Assembly: GCA_023415775.1 (NCBI GenBank)
Contig: JAEZJM010000021.1
Coordinates: 248,001 to 312,000 of the forward strand
Reading direction: 5' to 3'
DNA: 64,000 nucleotides
Source of the DNA: Bacillota bacterium
GTDB lineage: Bacteria > Bacillota > Negativicutes > Sporomusales > UBA7701
Shown here piece by piece: positions 23,764 to 32,976 of the stretch. The first letter of the stretch is position 1, and each line of letters opens with the position of its first letter. The notes under the pieces are model-generated. The model saw nothing but the letters and a program-made list of their open reading frames with translations, did no database searches and was not told the DNA's origin. A program made the position numbers and the translations under genes.

Positions 23764-24783
23764 ATGAAGGTTGCCATTGATGCAATGGGTGGGGACTTTG
23801 CACCAGAGGAAATCGTTCACGGCGCCATCGACGCCGCCCGTGAATACCATTGCCAAATCGTCCTTGTAGGCGACGAAGCGAAGATAATCCCCCTGCTCGA
23901 TAATGCAGGCAACTGGCGGGACATCGGCATAAGCGTCCACCACGCCAGCCAGATCATCGAAATGACCGACCACCCGGGCGCCGCCGTCCGCAAAAAGAAA
24001 GACGCCTCGGTAGTCGTAGCCACCCGTCTCGTCAAACAAGGCGAATGCGACGTCGTCATATCGGCCGGCAGCACTGGCGCGGCCGTAGCCGCCGCTCACT
24101 TCGGCCTCGGCCGCATAGCGGGCATCGAGCGCCCGACCATCGCCACGCCAATGCCCAACCTCTCGGGCACCACCGTCCTTTTAGACTCGGGCGCCAACAC
24201 CGACTCCAAACCCAAGCACCTCCTCCAGAGCGCCGTCATGGGCTCCATATACGCCGAATACGTCCTCGGCATCAAAAAACCCCGCGTCGGCCTCCTCAAC
24301 ATCGGCGAAGAAGAAACCAAGGGCAACGACCAGGCACTCGCCACATACCCGCTCCTTCAGCACGCCAAAACACTCAACTTCATCGGCAACGTCGAAGGGC
24401 GCGACATACCCAAAGGCGGCGTCGACGTAGTCGTCTGCGACGGCTTCGTCGGCAACATCGTCCTGAAATTCGGCGAAGGACTGGCCAGCGCCATCCTCCA
24501 ACTCGTCAAAGACGCCATCAAAAACGCCGGGTTCCTGGCCAAAGCGGCCTCGCTCCTCGTTCTCCCGGCCCTGCGCGGCCTCAAGAAAAAACTCGACTAC
24601 GCCGAATACGGCGGCGCGCCGCTGCTCGGTGTTGACGGCGGGTTCATAATCTGCCACGGCAGCTCCAAAGCCAAAGCCATAAAAAACGCCGTGCGGGTCG
24701 CCAAAGAATTCGCCGAAAAGAAAGTAGTCGAACACATCCGCGAAAACATTGCTAAGGAGGGCAACATCGCCAATGAAGAATGA
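23764..24783 (+). CDS. plsX: Phosphate acyltransferase PlsX
   Basis: Makes acyl-phosphate from acyl-ACP for PlsY-dependent glycerolipid synthesis. 339 aa beginning VAIDAMGGDFAP, with VSAGSTGA, RPTIATPMPN, LDSGANTDSKP and a C-terminal YGGAPLLGVDG, all family signatures. ATG 23764 lies behind GAGGGGAGAT; a slightly longer frame begins inside fapR. Its 3' end overlaps fabH by 11 bp. Confidence 0.96.
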   Translation: MKVAIDAMGGDFAPEEIVHGAIDAAREYHCQIVLVGDEAKIIPLLDNAGNWRDIGISVHHASQIIEMTDHPGAAVRKKKDASVVVATRLVKQGECDVVISAGSTGAAVAAAHFGLGRIAGIERPTIATPMPNLSGTTVLLDSGANTDSKPKHLLQSAVMGSIYAEYVLGIKKPRVGLLNIGEEETKGNDQALATYPLLQHAKTLNFIGNVEGRDIPKGGVDVVVCDGFVGNIVLKFGEGLASAILQLVKDAIKNAGFLAKAASLLVLPALRGLKKKLDYAEYGGAPLLGVDGGFIICHGSSKAKAIKNAVRVAKEFAEKKVVEHIRENIAKEGNIANEE

Positions 24784-25786
24784 AGTGGGAGTAGGAATAC
24801 TCGGCCTGGGAACCTATGTGCCGGAAAGAATACTGACAAATAAAGACCTCGAAAAAATGGTCGACACCAACGACGAATGGATCGTCGAACGCACCGGCAT
24901 CCGCGAACGCCGCGTCGTCGACCCCTCCATGGCCACCTCCGACCTCGCCACCCGCGCCGCCGAAAAGGCGCTCGCCGAAGCCAAAACCAGCCCCGACGAA
25001 ATCGAACTCATCATCGTCGCCACCGCCACCCCCGACATGTTCTTCCCCTCGACCGCCTGCCTCGTCCAGGCAAACCTTCAGGCAAACAACGCCGCCGCCT
25101 TCGACCTGGCCGCCGGCTGCTCAGGCTTCATGTACGGCATCAACACCGGCGCCCAGTTCATCAAAACCGGCCTTTATAAAAAAGTTCTCGTCATCGGCGC
25201 GGAAACCCTCACCCGGATCATGGACTACACCGACCGCAACACCTGCGTCCTCTTCGGCGACGGCGCCGGCGCCGTCGTCCTCGGCGAATGCCAGCCCGGC
25301 TGCGGCGTTATCGGCTTCAACATGGGCGCCGACGGCGCCGGCGGCGACCTTCTCAAACTGCCTGCCGGCGGCTCCCGCCTGCCCGCAACCGCCGAAACCG
25401 TCGCCAACCGCCAGCACTACGTCCACATGAACGGCAACGAAGTCTTCAAATTCGCCGTCAAAGTCATGGGCGAATCGGCCTATAAAGCCCTCGACAACGC
25501 CGGCCTAACCGCCGCCGACGTCGACATCCTCATACCGCACCAGGCCAACATCCGCATCATCCAGTCGGCCGCAAAACGCCTCAAACTGCCGATGGAAAAA
25601 GTCATCGTCAACGTCGACCGCTACGGCAACACCTCTTCGGCCTCCATCCCCATAGCCCTCAGAGAAGCCATCGACGCCGGCCGCGTCAAAGACGGCGACG
25701 TCATCGTCGCCGTGGGCTTCGGCGCCGGCCTCACCTGGGCCTCATGCGTCATTAAGTGGTGCAAGGAGGATAAAAATATTGCTTAA
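24773..25786 (+). CDS. fabH: Beta-ketoacyl-ACP synthase III
   Basis: Starts fatty-acid chains by condensing acetyl- or branched acyl-CoA with malonyl-ACP. 337 aa with the full triad: Cys116 in AAGCSGF, His256 in PHQANIRI, Asn286 in YGNTSSAS. Thiolase fold with N-terminal GLGTYVPERILTN. The ATG lies within the end of plsX, with TAAGGAGGG 12 bp before it. Confidence 0.97.
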   Translation: MKNEVGVGILGLGTYVPERILTNKDLEKMVDTNDEWIVERTGIRERRVVDPSMATSDLATRAAEKALAEAKTSPDEIELIIVATATPDMFFPSTACLVQANLQANNAAAFDLAAGCSGFMYGINTGAQFIKTGLYKKVLVIGAETLTRIMDYTDRNTCVLFGDGAGAVVLGECQPGCGVIGFNMGADGAGGDLLKLPAGGSRLPATAETVANRQHYVHMNGNEVFKFAVKVMGESAYKALDNAGLTAADVDILIPHQANIRIIQSAAKRLKLPMEKVIVNVDRYGNTSSASIPIALREAIDAGRVKDGDVIVAVGFGAGLTWASCVIKWCKEDKNIA

Positions 25787-26717
25787 AAGCAGGCTCTGTG
25801 AGCTACTGCGCATCGAATACCCCATCCTGCAGGGAGGCATGGCCTGGGTAGCCACCGCCGAACTTGCCGCCGCCGTTTCCAACGCCGGCGGGCTCGGCCT
25901 CATCGGCGCCGGCCACATGCCCCCCGAACCCCTGCGCGCGGAAATCCGCAAAGCCAAAGCGCTTACAGCCAAACCCTTCGGCGTCAACATCATGCTCATG
26001 TCGCCGTTTGTCAGGGAAGTAATGCAAGTCATGCTCGACGAAAAAATCCCCGTCATAACAACAGGAGCCGGCAACCCCGCCGAATACATCGGCGCCCTCA
26101 AAGAAAACGGCACCCGCGTCATCCCCGTCGTCGCCTCGGTAGCCCTCGCCCGCAGGCTTGAGCGCACCGGCGTCGACGCCGTCATCGCCGAAGGCCTGGA
26201 AAGCGGCGGCCATGTCGGCGAAGTAACCACCATGACCCTCGTCCCGCAGGTCGCCGACGCCGTCAAACTGCCCGTCATCGCCGCTGGCGGCATAGGCGAC
26301 GCCCGCGGCGTCATCGCCGCCCTCGCCCTCGGAGCCGAAGGCGTCCAGATCGGCACCCGCTTCGTCGCCTCACAGGAATGCACCGCCCACCCAGACTACA
26401 AACACGCCGTCATCAGAGCCAAAGAACGCTCCACCGTCGTCACCGGCCTCGCCGGCGGCCACCCCGTGCGCGTCCTCGACAACAAACTCGCCAAACAATT
26501 CTCCGCCCTCGACCGGCGCGGCGCTCCCCCGGAAGAATTCGACCGCCTCGGCGCCGGCAAACTCAAAGCCGCCGCCGTAGACGGCGACATCGAAAACGGC
26601 TCCGTCATGATCGGCCAGGTAGCAGGCATGATAACCAAAATCAAACCCGTTGCCGCCATCATCGACGAAATCATCGGCGACATCCCGCGCATACTCGCCA
26701 GTATCAACCGGCTATAA
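25779..26717 (+). CDS. fabK: Enoyl-ACP reductase II (FMN-dependent)
   Basis: Last reduction of each elongation cycle, replacing FabI. 312 aa TIM barrel starting EYPILQGGMAWVA with the FMN-phosphate loops PVIAAGGIGDARG and GVQIGTRFVAS. The C-terminal stretch VRVLDNKLAKQF is typical of FabK and separates it from nitronate monooxygenases. TTG start at 25779, 8 bp inside fabH, behind AAGGAGGAT. FabK enzymes are intrinsically poorly sensitive to triclosan. No fabI is in the window. Confidence 0.92.
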   Translation: MLKSRLCELLRIEYPILQGGMAWVATAELAAAVSNAGGLGLIGAGHMPPEPLRAEIRKAKALTAKPFGVNIMLMSPFVREVMQVMLDEKIPVITTGAGNPAEYIGALKENGTRVIPVVASVALARRLERTGVDAVIAEGLESGGHVGEVTTMTLVPQVADAVKLPVIAAGGIGDARGVIAALALGAEGVQIGTRFVASQECTAHPDYKHAVIRAKERSTVVTGLAGGHPVRVLDNKLAKQFSALDRRGAPPEEFDRLGAGKLKAAAVDGDIENGSVMIGQVAGMITKIKPVAAIIDEIIGDIPRILASINRL

Positions 26718-26758
26718 ACCGGCATACCAAACCCACCGGCAAAGGGGGATAAATAACA

Positions 26759-27703
26759 ATGACGAAAACGGCCTTTGTCTTTCCCGGCCAAGGCTCCCAG
26801 ACCGTAGGCATGGGCAAAGACCTCCACGACCTATACCCCGTGGCCCGCGCCACCTTCGCGGAAGCCGACGCCGCCCTCGGCTTCTCCATCACCGACCTCT
26901 GCTTCGGCGGCCCCGAAGAAGAACTGCGCAAAACCTACAACACCCAACCGGCAATCCTCACCGTCAGCGTCGCCTGCCACCGTGTCCTCGCCGAAAAAGG
27001 CCTCGCCCCGGCCATCGTCGCCGGCCACAGCCTCGGCGAATACTCGGCCCTCGTCGCCGCCGGCGCCCTCAGCTTTCCCGACGCCGTCCGCCTCGTCCGC
27101 AAACGCGGCCAATTCATGCAGGATGCCGTACCCCTGGGCGAAGGCAGCATGGCCGCCATCCTCGGCCTAGAGCGCGACGAAATCATCGCCATCTGCAAAA
27201 AAACCGAACAACAGACCGGCCCCGTCCAGGCCGTCAACTTCAACTGCCCCGGCCAGGTAGTCATCGCCGGCGCCGCCGCTGCCGTCGACGCAGCCGGCGA
27301 AGCCCTCAAACAGGCCGGCGCCAAACGGGTCATCCCCCTGCCGGTCAGCGCCCCCTTCCACAGCACCCTCATGAAACCGGCCGCCGAAAAACTCGCCGCC
27401 GAACTCGACAAAATAACCGTCGCCGACGCCGCCATCCCCGTCGTCGCCAACGTCGACGGCCGCATAGTCACCAAAAGCGACGCCATCAAAGCCTCGCTCG
27501 TCCGCCAGGCGGCCAGCCCCGTCCTGTGGGAAGACTGCGTTGCCGCCATCGCCGCCGCCGGCGCCTCCATATTCGTCGAAGTCGGTCCAGGCAAGGTACT
27601 TACCGGCTTTACCAAAAAGATTGCCAAGGATGCCGTCACCTTGAATGTCGAAGATGACGCGTCCCTGCAAAAAACCCTTGATTATTTCAAGGAGGTTCGC
27701 TAA
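26759..27703 (+). CDS. fabD: Malonyl-CoA:ACP transacylase
   Basis: Loads malonyl groups onto ACP. 314 aa. FPGQGSQTVGMG at the N-terminus, nucleophile Ser91 in GHSLGEY, and catalytic His201 in APFHST are intact, with QxxVxG-type NCPGQVVIAG between them. GGGGGATAAATAAC precedes the ATG. fabG follows 1 bp after the stop. Confidence 0.97.
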   Translation: MTKTAFVFPGQGSQTVGMGKDLHDLYPVARATFAEADAALGFSITDLCFGGPEEELRKTYNTQPAILTVSVACHRVLAEKGLAPAIVAGHSLGEYSALVAAGALSFPDAVRLVRKRGQFMQDAVPLGEGSMAAILGLERDEIIAICKKTEQQTGPVQAVNFNCPGQVVIAGAAAAVDAAGEALKQAGAKRVIPLPVSAPFHSTLMKPAAEKLAAELDKITVADAAIPVVANVDGRIVTKSDAIKASLVRQAASPVLWEDCVAAIAAAGASIFVEVGPGKVLTGFTKKIAKDAVTLNVEDDASLQKTLDYFKEVR

Positions 27704-27704
27704 A

Positions 27705-28448
27705 ATGCTTTTAGATGGGAAAGTGGCAATTGTAACCGGCGCTTCCAGGGGCATAGGACGGGCCACCGCCCTCAGACTCGCCCAGGAAGGCGCAAAAGTA
27801 GTCGTTAACTACGCCGGCAACCTCGCCGCCGCCGAAAAAACGGTCGACGACATCAAACAAGCCGGCGGCGACGCCATCCTCTTCCAGGCCGACGTGGCCG
27901 ACCCCCAGGCTGCCGGCGAACTCGTCAAAGCAGCCACCGCCGCCTTCGGGCGCATCGACATCCTTGTCAACAACGCCGGCATCACCCGCGACAACCTGCT
28001 CGTCTTCATGAAAGAAGACGACTGGGACGCCGTCATGAACACCAACCTCAAAGGCGTGTTCAACTGCACAAAAGCCGTCGCCAAAACCATGATCAAACAA
28101 CGCGCCGGCCGCATCATCAACCTGACCTCGGTCGTCGGCATCATGGGCAACGCCGGCCAGACCAACTACGCCGCCGCCAAGGCCGGCGTCATCGGCTTCA
28201 CCAAATCGGCGGCCAAAGAACTCGCCGCCAGAGGCATAACCGTCAACGCCGTTGCCCCCGGATACATAACCACCGACATGTCGGCAGCCATCCCCGAGCA
28301 AGCCAAGGCCGACCTTGCCCAGAAGATACCGCTCAGTCGCCTGGGTAAGCCGGAAGATGTCGCGGAAGCCGTGTTATTTTTGGCATCCGATGCGGCAAAC
28401 TATATTACCGGCCAAACAATAAATGTTGACGGCGGCATGGTAATGTAA
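27705..28448 (+). CDS. fabG: 3-oxoacyl-ACP reductase
   Basis: NADPH-dependent reduction of beta-ketoacyl-ACP. 247 aa short-chain dehydrogenase: TGASRGIG cofactor loop, NNAG, catalytic Ser142, Tyr155 and Lys159 (YAAAK), and a C-terminal INVDGGM. ATG 27705 sits 9 bp after AAGGAGG, which lies in the end of fabD; the 60-bp longer frame has no ribosome-binding site. Confidence 0.97.
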   Translation: MLLDGKVAIVTGASRGIGRATALRLAQEGAKVVVNYAGNLAAAEKTVDDIKQAGGDAILFQADVADPQAAGELVKAATAAFGRIDILVNNAGITRDNLLVFMKEDDWDAVMNTNLKGVFNCTKAVAKTMIKQRAGRIINLTSVVGIMGNAGQTNYAAAKAGVIGFTKSAAKELAARGITVNAVAPGYITTDMSAAIPEQAKADLAQKIPLSRLGKPEDVAEAVLFLASDAANYITGQTINVDGGMVM

Positions 28449-28486
28449 CCTGACTACCCAGGATGTTCCGGAAGGAGGTGAACAAT

Positions 28487-28723
28487 ATGACGACTTTTGA
28501 CAAAGTAAAAGAAATCGTTGTCGAACAACTCGGCGTAGACGAAGCCGACGTTACTATGGATTCCACCTTTATCGATGACCTGGGTGCGGATTCGCTCGAT
28601 ATCGTCGAGCTGATCATGGCCTTTGAAGAGGAATTCAACATCGAGATTCCCGACGAAGCCGCCGAAAAAATCAAGACGGTTAGAGACGCTGTGGAGTACA
28701 TAGACAAGGAAAAGCAGGGTTAA
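28487..28723 (+). CDS. acpP: Acyl carrier protein
   Basis: 78 aa acidic four-helix carrier. Phosphopantetheine attaches at Ser36 in the GADSLD motif. GAAGGAGGTG lies 6 bp before ATG 28487. Placed between fabG and fabF as in many bacteria, but here followed first by a hairpin (28739-28776) and an extra flavoprotein gene. Confidence 0.98.
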   Translation: MTTFDKVKEIVVEQLGVDEADVTMDSTFIDDLGADSLDIVELIMAFEEEFNIEIPDEAAEKIKTVRDAVEYIDKEKQG

Positions 28724-28738
28724 AAAATTACCTAAAAG

Positions 28739-28776
28739 AAGAAAGTCCCGTGGAAAGTGTTTCGCGGGACTTTCTT
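28739..28776 (+). terminator. Hairpin after acpP, probable partial terminator
   Basis: Stem AAGAAAGTCCCG with CGGGACTTTCTT across a 12-nt loop. Only TTCTT lies at its base, so it may attenuate rather than stop transcription into the next genes; it could account for ACP being made in excess. Confidence 0.6.
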
Positions 28777-28811
28777 GAGGGTAATTGTCCGGCGAATGGA
28801 GGAGTTGTTTC

Positions 28812-29765
28812 TTGAAACTTCCTGAACTAAGGGTAGGGAACCTGGTTGCGCGCGTGCCCATCATCCAAGGCGGCATGGCCATCAGGATATCCACAGCCCG
28901 CCTGGCGGCCGCCGTAGGCGAAGCGGGCGGCATCGGCCTCATCGCAGCATCCGGCATGACACTGGACGAACTGCGCCACGAAATCCGTCTCGCCCGGTCG
29001 CTTACCCCCAAAGGACTCATCGGCATCAACGCCATGGTCGCAGCGAGGGTATTTCCCGACCTTGTCCGCACAGCCATCGAAGAAGGCATCGACGTCGTCG
29101 TCGCCGGCGCCGGCTTCTCCCGTGACATGTTCGCCATCGGCAAAGAAACCGGCACACCCATCGTCCCGATCGTCTCCAGCGCCAAACTGGCCAAAATATC
29201 CGAATCGCTCGGCGCCTCCGCCGTCGTCGTTGAAGGCAAAGAAGCCGGCGGACACCTCGGCACCGACCGTTCCATGAAAGAAATCGTCCCCGAAGTCAGG
29301 GCCGCCGTCAAAATACCCGTCATCGCCGCCGGTGGCATCATCCACGGCAGCGACATCGTCGAAGCGCTCAAGCTCGGCGCAAACGGCGTGCAGATGGGCA
29401 CCCGCTTCATGGCCAGCGAAGAATCCAACGCCGCCCCCGCCCTCAAGGAATTCTACCTCAAAGCCAAACCGGAAGACGTCGTCCTCATCAAAAGTCCGGT
29501 CGGTCTGCCCGGGCGGGCTGTCAAGAACCCCTATGCCGAGAAAATACTTGAAGGTACAGTCGCCGTCCCAGACTCCTGCGACGCATGCCTCAAACACTGC
29601 GAGCGCAACTTCTGCATCATCAAAGCCCTTATCAGGGCCCAGCAGGGTGATACTGAAACCGGTCTGGTGTTCACCGGCGAGTACATTCATAAAATAGACG
29701 CCATTCTGCCTGTCAAAGAAATATTCGCCCGCCTACTCAAAGAAGCCGAAGAAACTAATGACTAA
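28812..29765 (+). CDS. FMN-dependent nitronate monooxygenase/FabK-like protein
   Basis: 317 aa TIM-barrel flavoprotein of the NMO family: PIIQGGMAIRIS, KEAGGHLG (general-base His), VIAAGGIIHG and GVQMGTRFMAS. It is paralogous to fabK upstream but differs by a C-terminal cysteine cluster CDACLKHCERNFC that could hold metal or iron-sulfur. TTG 28812 follows GGAGGAG at 7-nt spacing; an upstream TTG (28785) lacks this. Nitronate oxidation or a second enoyl reductase are both possible. Its place between acpP and fabF hints at a lipid role. Confidence 0.8.
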   Translation: MKLPELRVGNLVARVPIIQGGMAIRISTARLAAAVGEAGGIGLIAASGMTLDELRHEIRLARSLTPKGLIGINAMVAARVFPDLVRTAIEEGIDVVVAGAGFSRDMFAIGKETGTPIVPIVSSAKLAKISESLGASAVVVEGKEAGGHLGTDRSMKEIVPEVRAAVKIPVIAAGGIIHGSDIVEALKLGANGVQMGTRFMASEESNAAPALKEFYLKAKPEDVVLIKSPVGLPGRAVKNPYAEKILEGTVAVPDSCDACLKHCERNFCIIKALIRAQQGDTETGLVFTGEYIHKIDAILPVKEIFARLLKEAEETND

Positions 29766-29780
29766 CGTGAGGTGAAACCC

Positions 29781-31022
29781 GTGAAAAAGCGAGTCGTAAT
29801 AACCGGTATGGGAACGGTATCGCCCGTCGGCAATAACCTTGACGAATTCTGGAGCGCCCTCCTGGCCGGCAAATCGGGGATAGCGAAAGTCACCCAGTTT
29901 GACGCCAGCGAATACGCCACCCAGATCGCCGGCGAAGTCAAAGGCTTCGATCCGGGCAGCTATATGGACAAAAAAGAAGCCCGCCGAATGGACCGCTTCA
30001 CCCAGTTCGCCATCGCCTGCACCCGCATGGCCCTCGACCACGCCAACCTCGACATCGCCAAAATTGACCGCGACCGCGCCGGCACCATTATCGGCACGGG
30101 CATCGGCGGCATGGAAACCCTGCACGACCAGTACAAAGTCCTCTTCGATAAAGGGCCCAACCGCGTCAGCCCCTTCTTCGTTCCGATGATGATCGCCAAC
30201 ATGGCCTCCGGCCTCACCTCGATCACCTTCGGGCTCCAAGGCCCCTGCCTGTGCGTCGTCACAGCCTGCGCCACCGGCACCAACTCCATCGGTGAAGCCT
30301 TCAAAATCATCCAGCGCGGCGACGCCGACATCATGGTCTGCGGCGGCACCGAAGCCACCATCTCGCCGGCCGCCATGGCCGGATTCAGCTCCATGAAAGC
30401 CATGTCCACCCGCAACGACGAACCCGAAAAAGCCTCCCGGCCCTTCGAAAGCGGCCGTGACGGCTTCATGATGGGCGAAGGCTGCGGCGTCCTGATCCTC
30501 GAAGACCTCGACCACGCCAAAGCCCGCGGCGCCAAAATCTACGCCGAAATCGCCGGCTACGGCACCAACGCCGACGCCTACCACATCACCGCTCCGGCTC
30601 CCGAAGGCGCCCAGCAGGCCAAAGTCATGGCCAAAGCCATCGCCGACGCCGGCCTCAAGCCCGAAGACGTCGACTACGTCAACGCCCACGGCACCTCGAC
30701 CCCCCTCAACGACAAAAACGAAACCCTTGCCATAAAATCGCTCTTCGGCGACCACGCCAAAAAACTCGCCATCAGCTCCACCAAATCCATGACCGGACAC
30801 CTCCTCGGCGCCGCCGGCGGCATCGAAGCCATCGCCTGCGCCCTCACCGTAGCGAACGACATCATCCACCCCACCATCAACTACGACAACCCCGACCCAG
30901 AACTCGACCTCGACTACGTCCCCAACAAAGCCCGCAAACAGGTCGTCAACGTAGCCATCTCCAACTCCTTCGGCTTCGGCGGCCACAACGCCACCATCCT
31001 CGTCAAAAAGTACGTCGGTTAA
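29781..31022 (+). CDS. fabF: Beta-ketoacyl-ACP synthase II
   Basis: Elongating condensing enzyme. 413 aa. Catalytic Cys163 (TACATGTNS), His303 (NAHGTSTPLND) and His340 (SMTGHLLGAAGG) are all in place. GTG 29781 is preferred to the GTG at 29772 because GTGAGGTG at 29767-29774 is then the ribosome-binding site. rnc follows after 4 bp. Confidence 0.97.
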   Translation: MKKRVVITGMGTVSPVGNNLDEFWSALLAGKSGIAKVTQFDASEYATQIAGEVKGFDPGSYMDKKEARRMDRFTQFAIACTRMALDHANLDIAKIDRDRAGTIIGTGIGGMETLHDQYKVLFDKGPNRVSPFFVPMMIANMASGLTSITFGLQGPCLCVVTACATGTNSIGEAFKIIQRGDADIMVCGGTEATISPAAMAGFSSMKAMSTRNDEPEKASRPFESGRDGFMMGEGCGVLILEDLDHAKARGAKIYAEIAGYGTNADAYHITAPAPEGAQQAKVMAKAIADAGLKPEDVDYVNAHGTSTPLNDKNETLAIKSLFGDHAKKLAISSTKSMTGHLLGAAGGIEAIACALTVANDIIHPTINYDNPDPELDLDYVPNKARKQVVNVAISNSFGFGGHNATILVKKYVG

Positions 31023-31026
31023 CAAC

Positions 31027-31740
31027 ATGGACAGCCGGCAGGAGAGCGGCGCGCTGGACGACCTCGGCCGCAAACTCGGCCTGACCTTCGCCGACCCGGA
31101 CCTCTTGAGGCAGGCCCTCATCCACACCTCCTACGCCAACGAACGTAAAACCGGCAACCTCGCCCATAACCAGCGGCTGGAGTTCCTCGGCGACGCCGTC
31201 CTTGACCTCGTCATCAGCGAACACCTCTACCGCCGCTTCGCCGGCCTTCCCGAAGGCGAGCTCACCAAAGCGCGGGCCGCCGTCGTCTGCGAACCCACCC
31301 TTGCCAGAAGGGCCAAAGAACTCGGCATCGGCCGCCACCTCCTCCTCGGTAGGGGGGAAGCCGCCTCGGGCGGCCGGGAGCGCGACTCCATCCTCGCCGA
31401 CGCCTTCGAAGCCATCATCGGCGCCGTATACCTCGACCGCGGCTTCGCCGCCGCCAGCGACTGCGTACTCACCCTGCTCGCCGGCGAACTCGACGCCTTA
31501 GTCGGCGGCGACTTCGGGCGCGACTATAAAACCATCCTCCAGGAAATCGCCCAGAAGAACGGCGACACCAGGATCAGCTACGAAGTCATCGACGAAAGCG
31601 GGCCCGACCACAACAAAACCTTCACAGTCGCCGTCAGCGTCAACGACATCCGCCTCGGCGCCGGTACCGGCAGGAGCAAAAAAGAAGCCGAACAAAGCGC
31701 CGCCGGCCGGGCGGTCGAACAACTGAGCGCCACCGACTGA
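31027..31740 (+). CDS. rnc: Ribonuclease III
   Basis: Cleaves double-stranded RNA in rRNA and mRNA processing. 237 aa: RNase III domain with signature NQRLEFLGDAVLD (Glu52, Asp56), DAFEAIIGAVYLD carrying the second acidic pair, and a C-terminal dsRNA-binding domain (about 165-235, GAGTGRSKKEAEQSAA). No good ribosome-binding site, so probably coupled to fabF. A terminator closes the long fapR operon here. Confidence 0.97.
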   Translation: MDSRQESGALDDLGRKLGLTFADPDLLRQALIHTSYANERKTGNLAHNQRLEFLGDAVLDLVISEHLYRRFAGLPEGELTKARAAVVCEPTLARRAKELGIGRHLLLGRGEAASGGRERDSILADAFEAIIGAVYLDRGFAAASDCVLTLLAGELDALVGGDFGRDYKTILQEIAQKNGDTRISYEVIDESGPDHNKTFTVAVSVNDIRLGAGTGRSKKEAEQSAAGRAVEQLSATD

Positions 31741-31749
31741 AACTGCCAT

Positions 31750-31795
31750 AAGGATGTTTAAAAGCTCCCCGGGGACTTTTAAACATCCTTTTTGC
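31750..31795 (+). terminator. Terminator of the fapR-rnc operon
   Basis: Long stem AAGGATGTTTAAAAG...CTTTTAAACATCCTT around CCCCGGGG, then TTTTTGCC. Confidence 0.9.
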
Positions 31796-31842
31796 CTTCA
31801 CCCGACCCAAACGCAAACGCATATTCTTCAGGATGTGAAACC

Positions 31843-32895
31843 ATGAAACACCGCATCATCCCCGTCTTCATCCCTCATCACGGCTGTCCCCACCGGTGCG
31901 TCTTCTGCGACCAGTCCGCCATCACCGGCGTCGCCCGACCGCCCGGCGGGGCGGAAGTCGCCGCCCTCATCCGCGAGCGCCTCGCCGCCCCGCGCCCGGA
32001 AGGCGCCTGGGAAATCGCCTTCTACGGCGGCTCCTTCACCTGCCTGCCCGCCGCCCGCCAGACCGAGCTCCTCGCCCCCGCCAAAGCCGCGCTCGACCGG
32101 GGCCAAATAAGCGCCATCCGCCTCTCCACCCGCCCCGACGCCATCGACCGCCAAACCCTCGCTCGCCTGGTCGCCTTCGGCGTCGGCACCGTAGAACTCG
32201 GCGCCCAATCCCTCGACGATGCCGTCCTCAGCGCCGCTGCCCGCGGCCACACCGCCGCCCACACTGCCGCCGCCGTCGCCGCCCTCCGGGCCGCCGGCCT
32301 CAAATGCGGCCTCCAGCTCATGCCCGGCCTCCCCGGCGAAGACTGGCCCAGCCTCATCGCCACCACCGCCCGCACCCTCGCGCTCGCCCCCGACTTCATC
32401 CGCATCTACCCCGCCGTCGTCCTTGCCGGCACCGAGCTGGCCGTTATGGCCGCCGCCGGCGCCTACCGGCCGCTCGCGCTCGACGCCGCCGTCGCCCGCG
32501 CCGCCTACCTCAAAAACACCTGCGAAAATAACGGCATCCCCGCCATCAGGGTCGGGCTCCAGGCCAGCGAAGACCTCAGCGGCGGAGCCGTCCTCGCCGG
32601 CCCATATCATCCCGCCTTCGGCGCCATGGTCGAAGCCTACCTCTTCAAAATCCTCGTCGCCGGCCTCCTTGAGCAAACCGGCCGCCCCCGGCAGGATGAA
32701 ATCCTCATCTGCCATCACCCCCGCGACGCCTCGGCAGTGCGGGGCATCAAAAACGCCAACCTCCTCAGCTGGGCAAAAACCTATCGCCTCGCCGGCTGCC
32801 GGCTCGTCCCCGACTGGCCGCGCCGCGGCGAAATCGCCGTCTTACACCGCAATCTGACATATATACTAAATAAAGCGATGATTTTTAGCACTTAA
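31843..32895 (+). CDS. Radical SAM protein, Elp3-like N-terminal type
   Basis: 350 aa. The Fe-S motif CxxxCxxC appears as CPHRCVFC at about residues 13-20, followed by FYGGSFTCLP, STRPDAID and LGAQSLDDAVL, the pattern of Elp3/oxygen-independent coproporphyrinogen oxidase-like radical SAM enzymes. No acetyltransferase domain follows, unlike true Elp3. This type lies between rnc and smc in many Firmicutes and is annotated as elongator protein 3-like; a tRNA-modifying role is plausible. ATG 31843 follows a weak AGGA. Confidence 0.82.
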   Translation: MKHRIIPVFIPHHGCPHRCVFCDQSAITGVARPPGGAEVAALIRERLAAPRPEGAWEIAFYGGSFTCLPAARQTELLAPAKAALDRGQISAIRLSTRPDAIDRQTLARLVAFGVGTVELGAQSLDDAVLSAAARGHTAAHTAAAVAALRAAGLKCGLQLMPGLPGEDWPSLIATTARTLALAPDFIRIYPAVVLAGTELAVMAAAGAYRPLALDAAVARAAYLKNTCENNGIPAIRVGLQASEDLSGGAVLAGPYHPAFGAMVEAYLFKILVAGLLEQTGRPRQDEILICHHPRDASAVRGIKNANLLSWAKTYRLAGCRLVPDWPRRGEIAVLHRNLTYILNKAMIFST

Positions 32896-32906
32896 AAAAT
32901 ACCAAA

Positions 32907-32937
32907 GAAGGAATTTTTAGGAAACACGGCGAATAGG
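32907..32937 (+). promoter_or_regulatory. Sigma-H-like promoter of spoVS
   Basis: AGGAATT (32909-32915), 12-bp spacer, GGCGAAT (32928-32934). spoVS is known to be under sigma-H in Bacillus, which supports the assignment. Confidence 0.65.
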
Positions 32938-32976
32938 TTATACTCAACGAAGCTCCAACCGCAAGGAGGTTATAGC

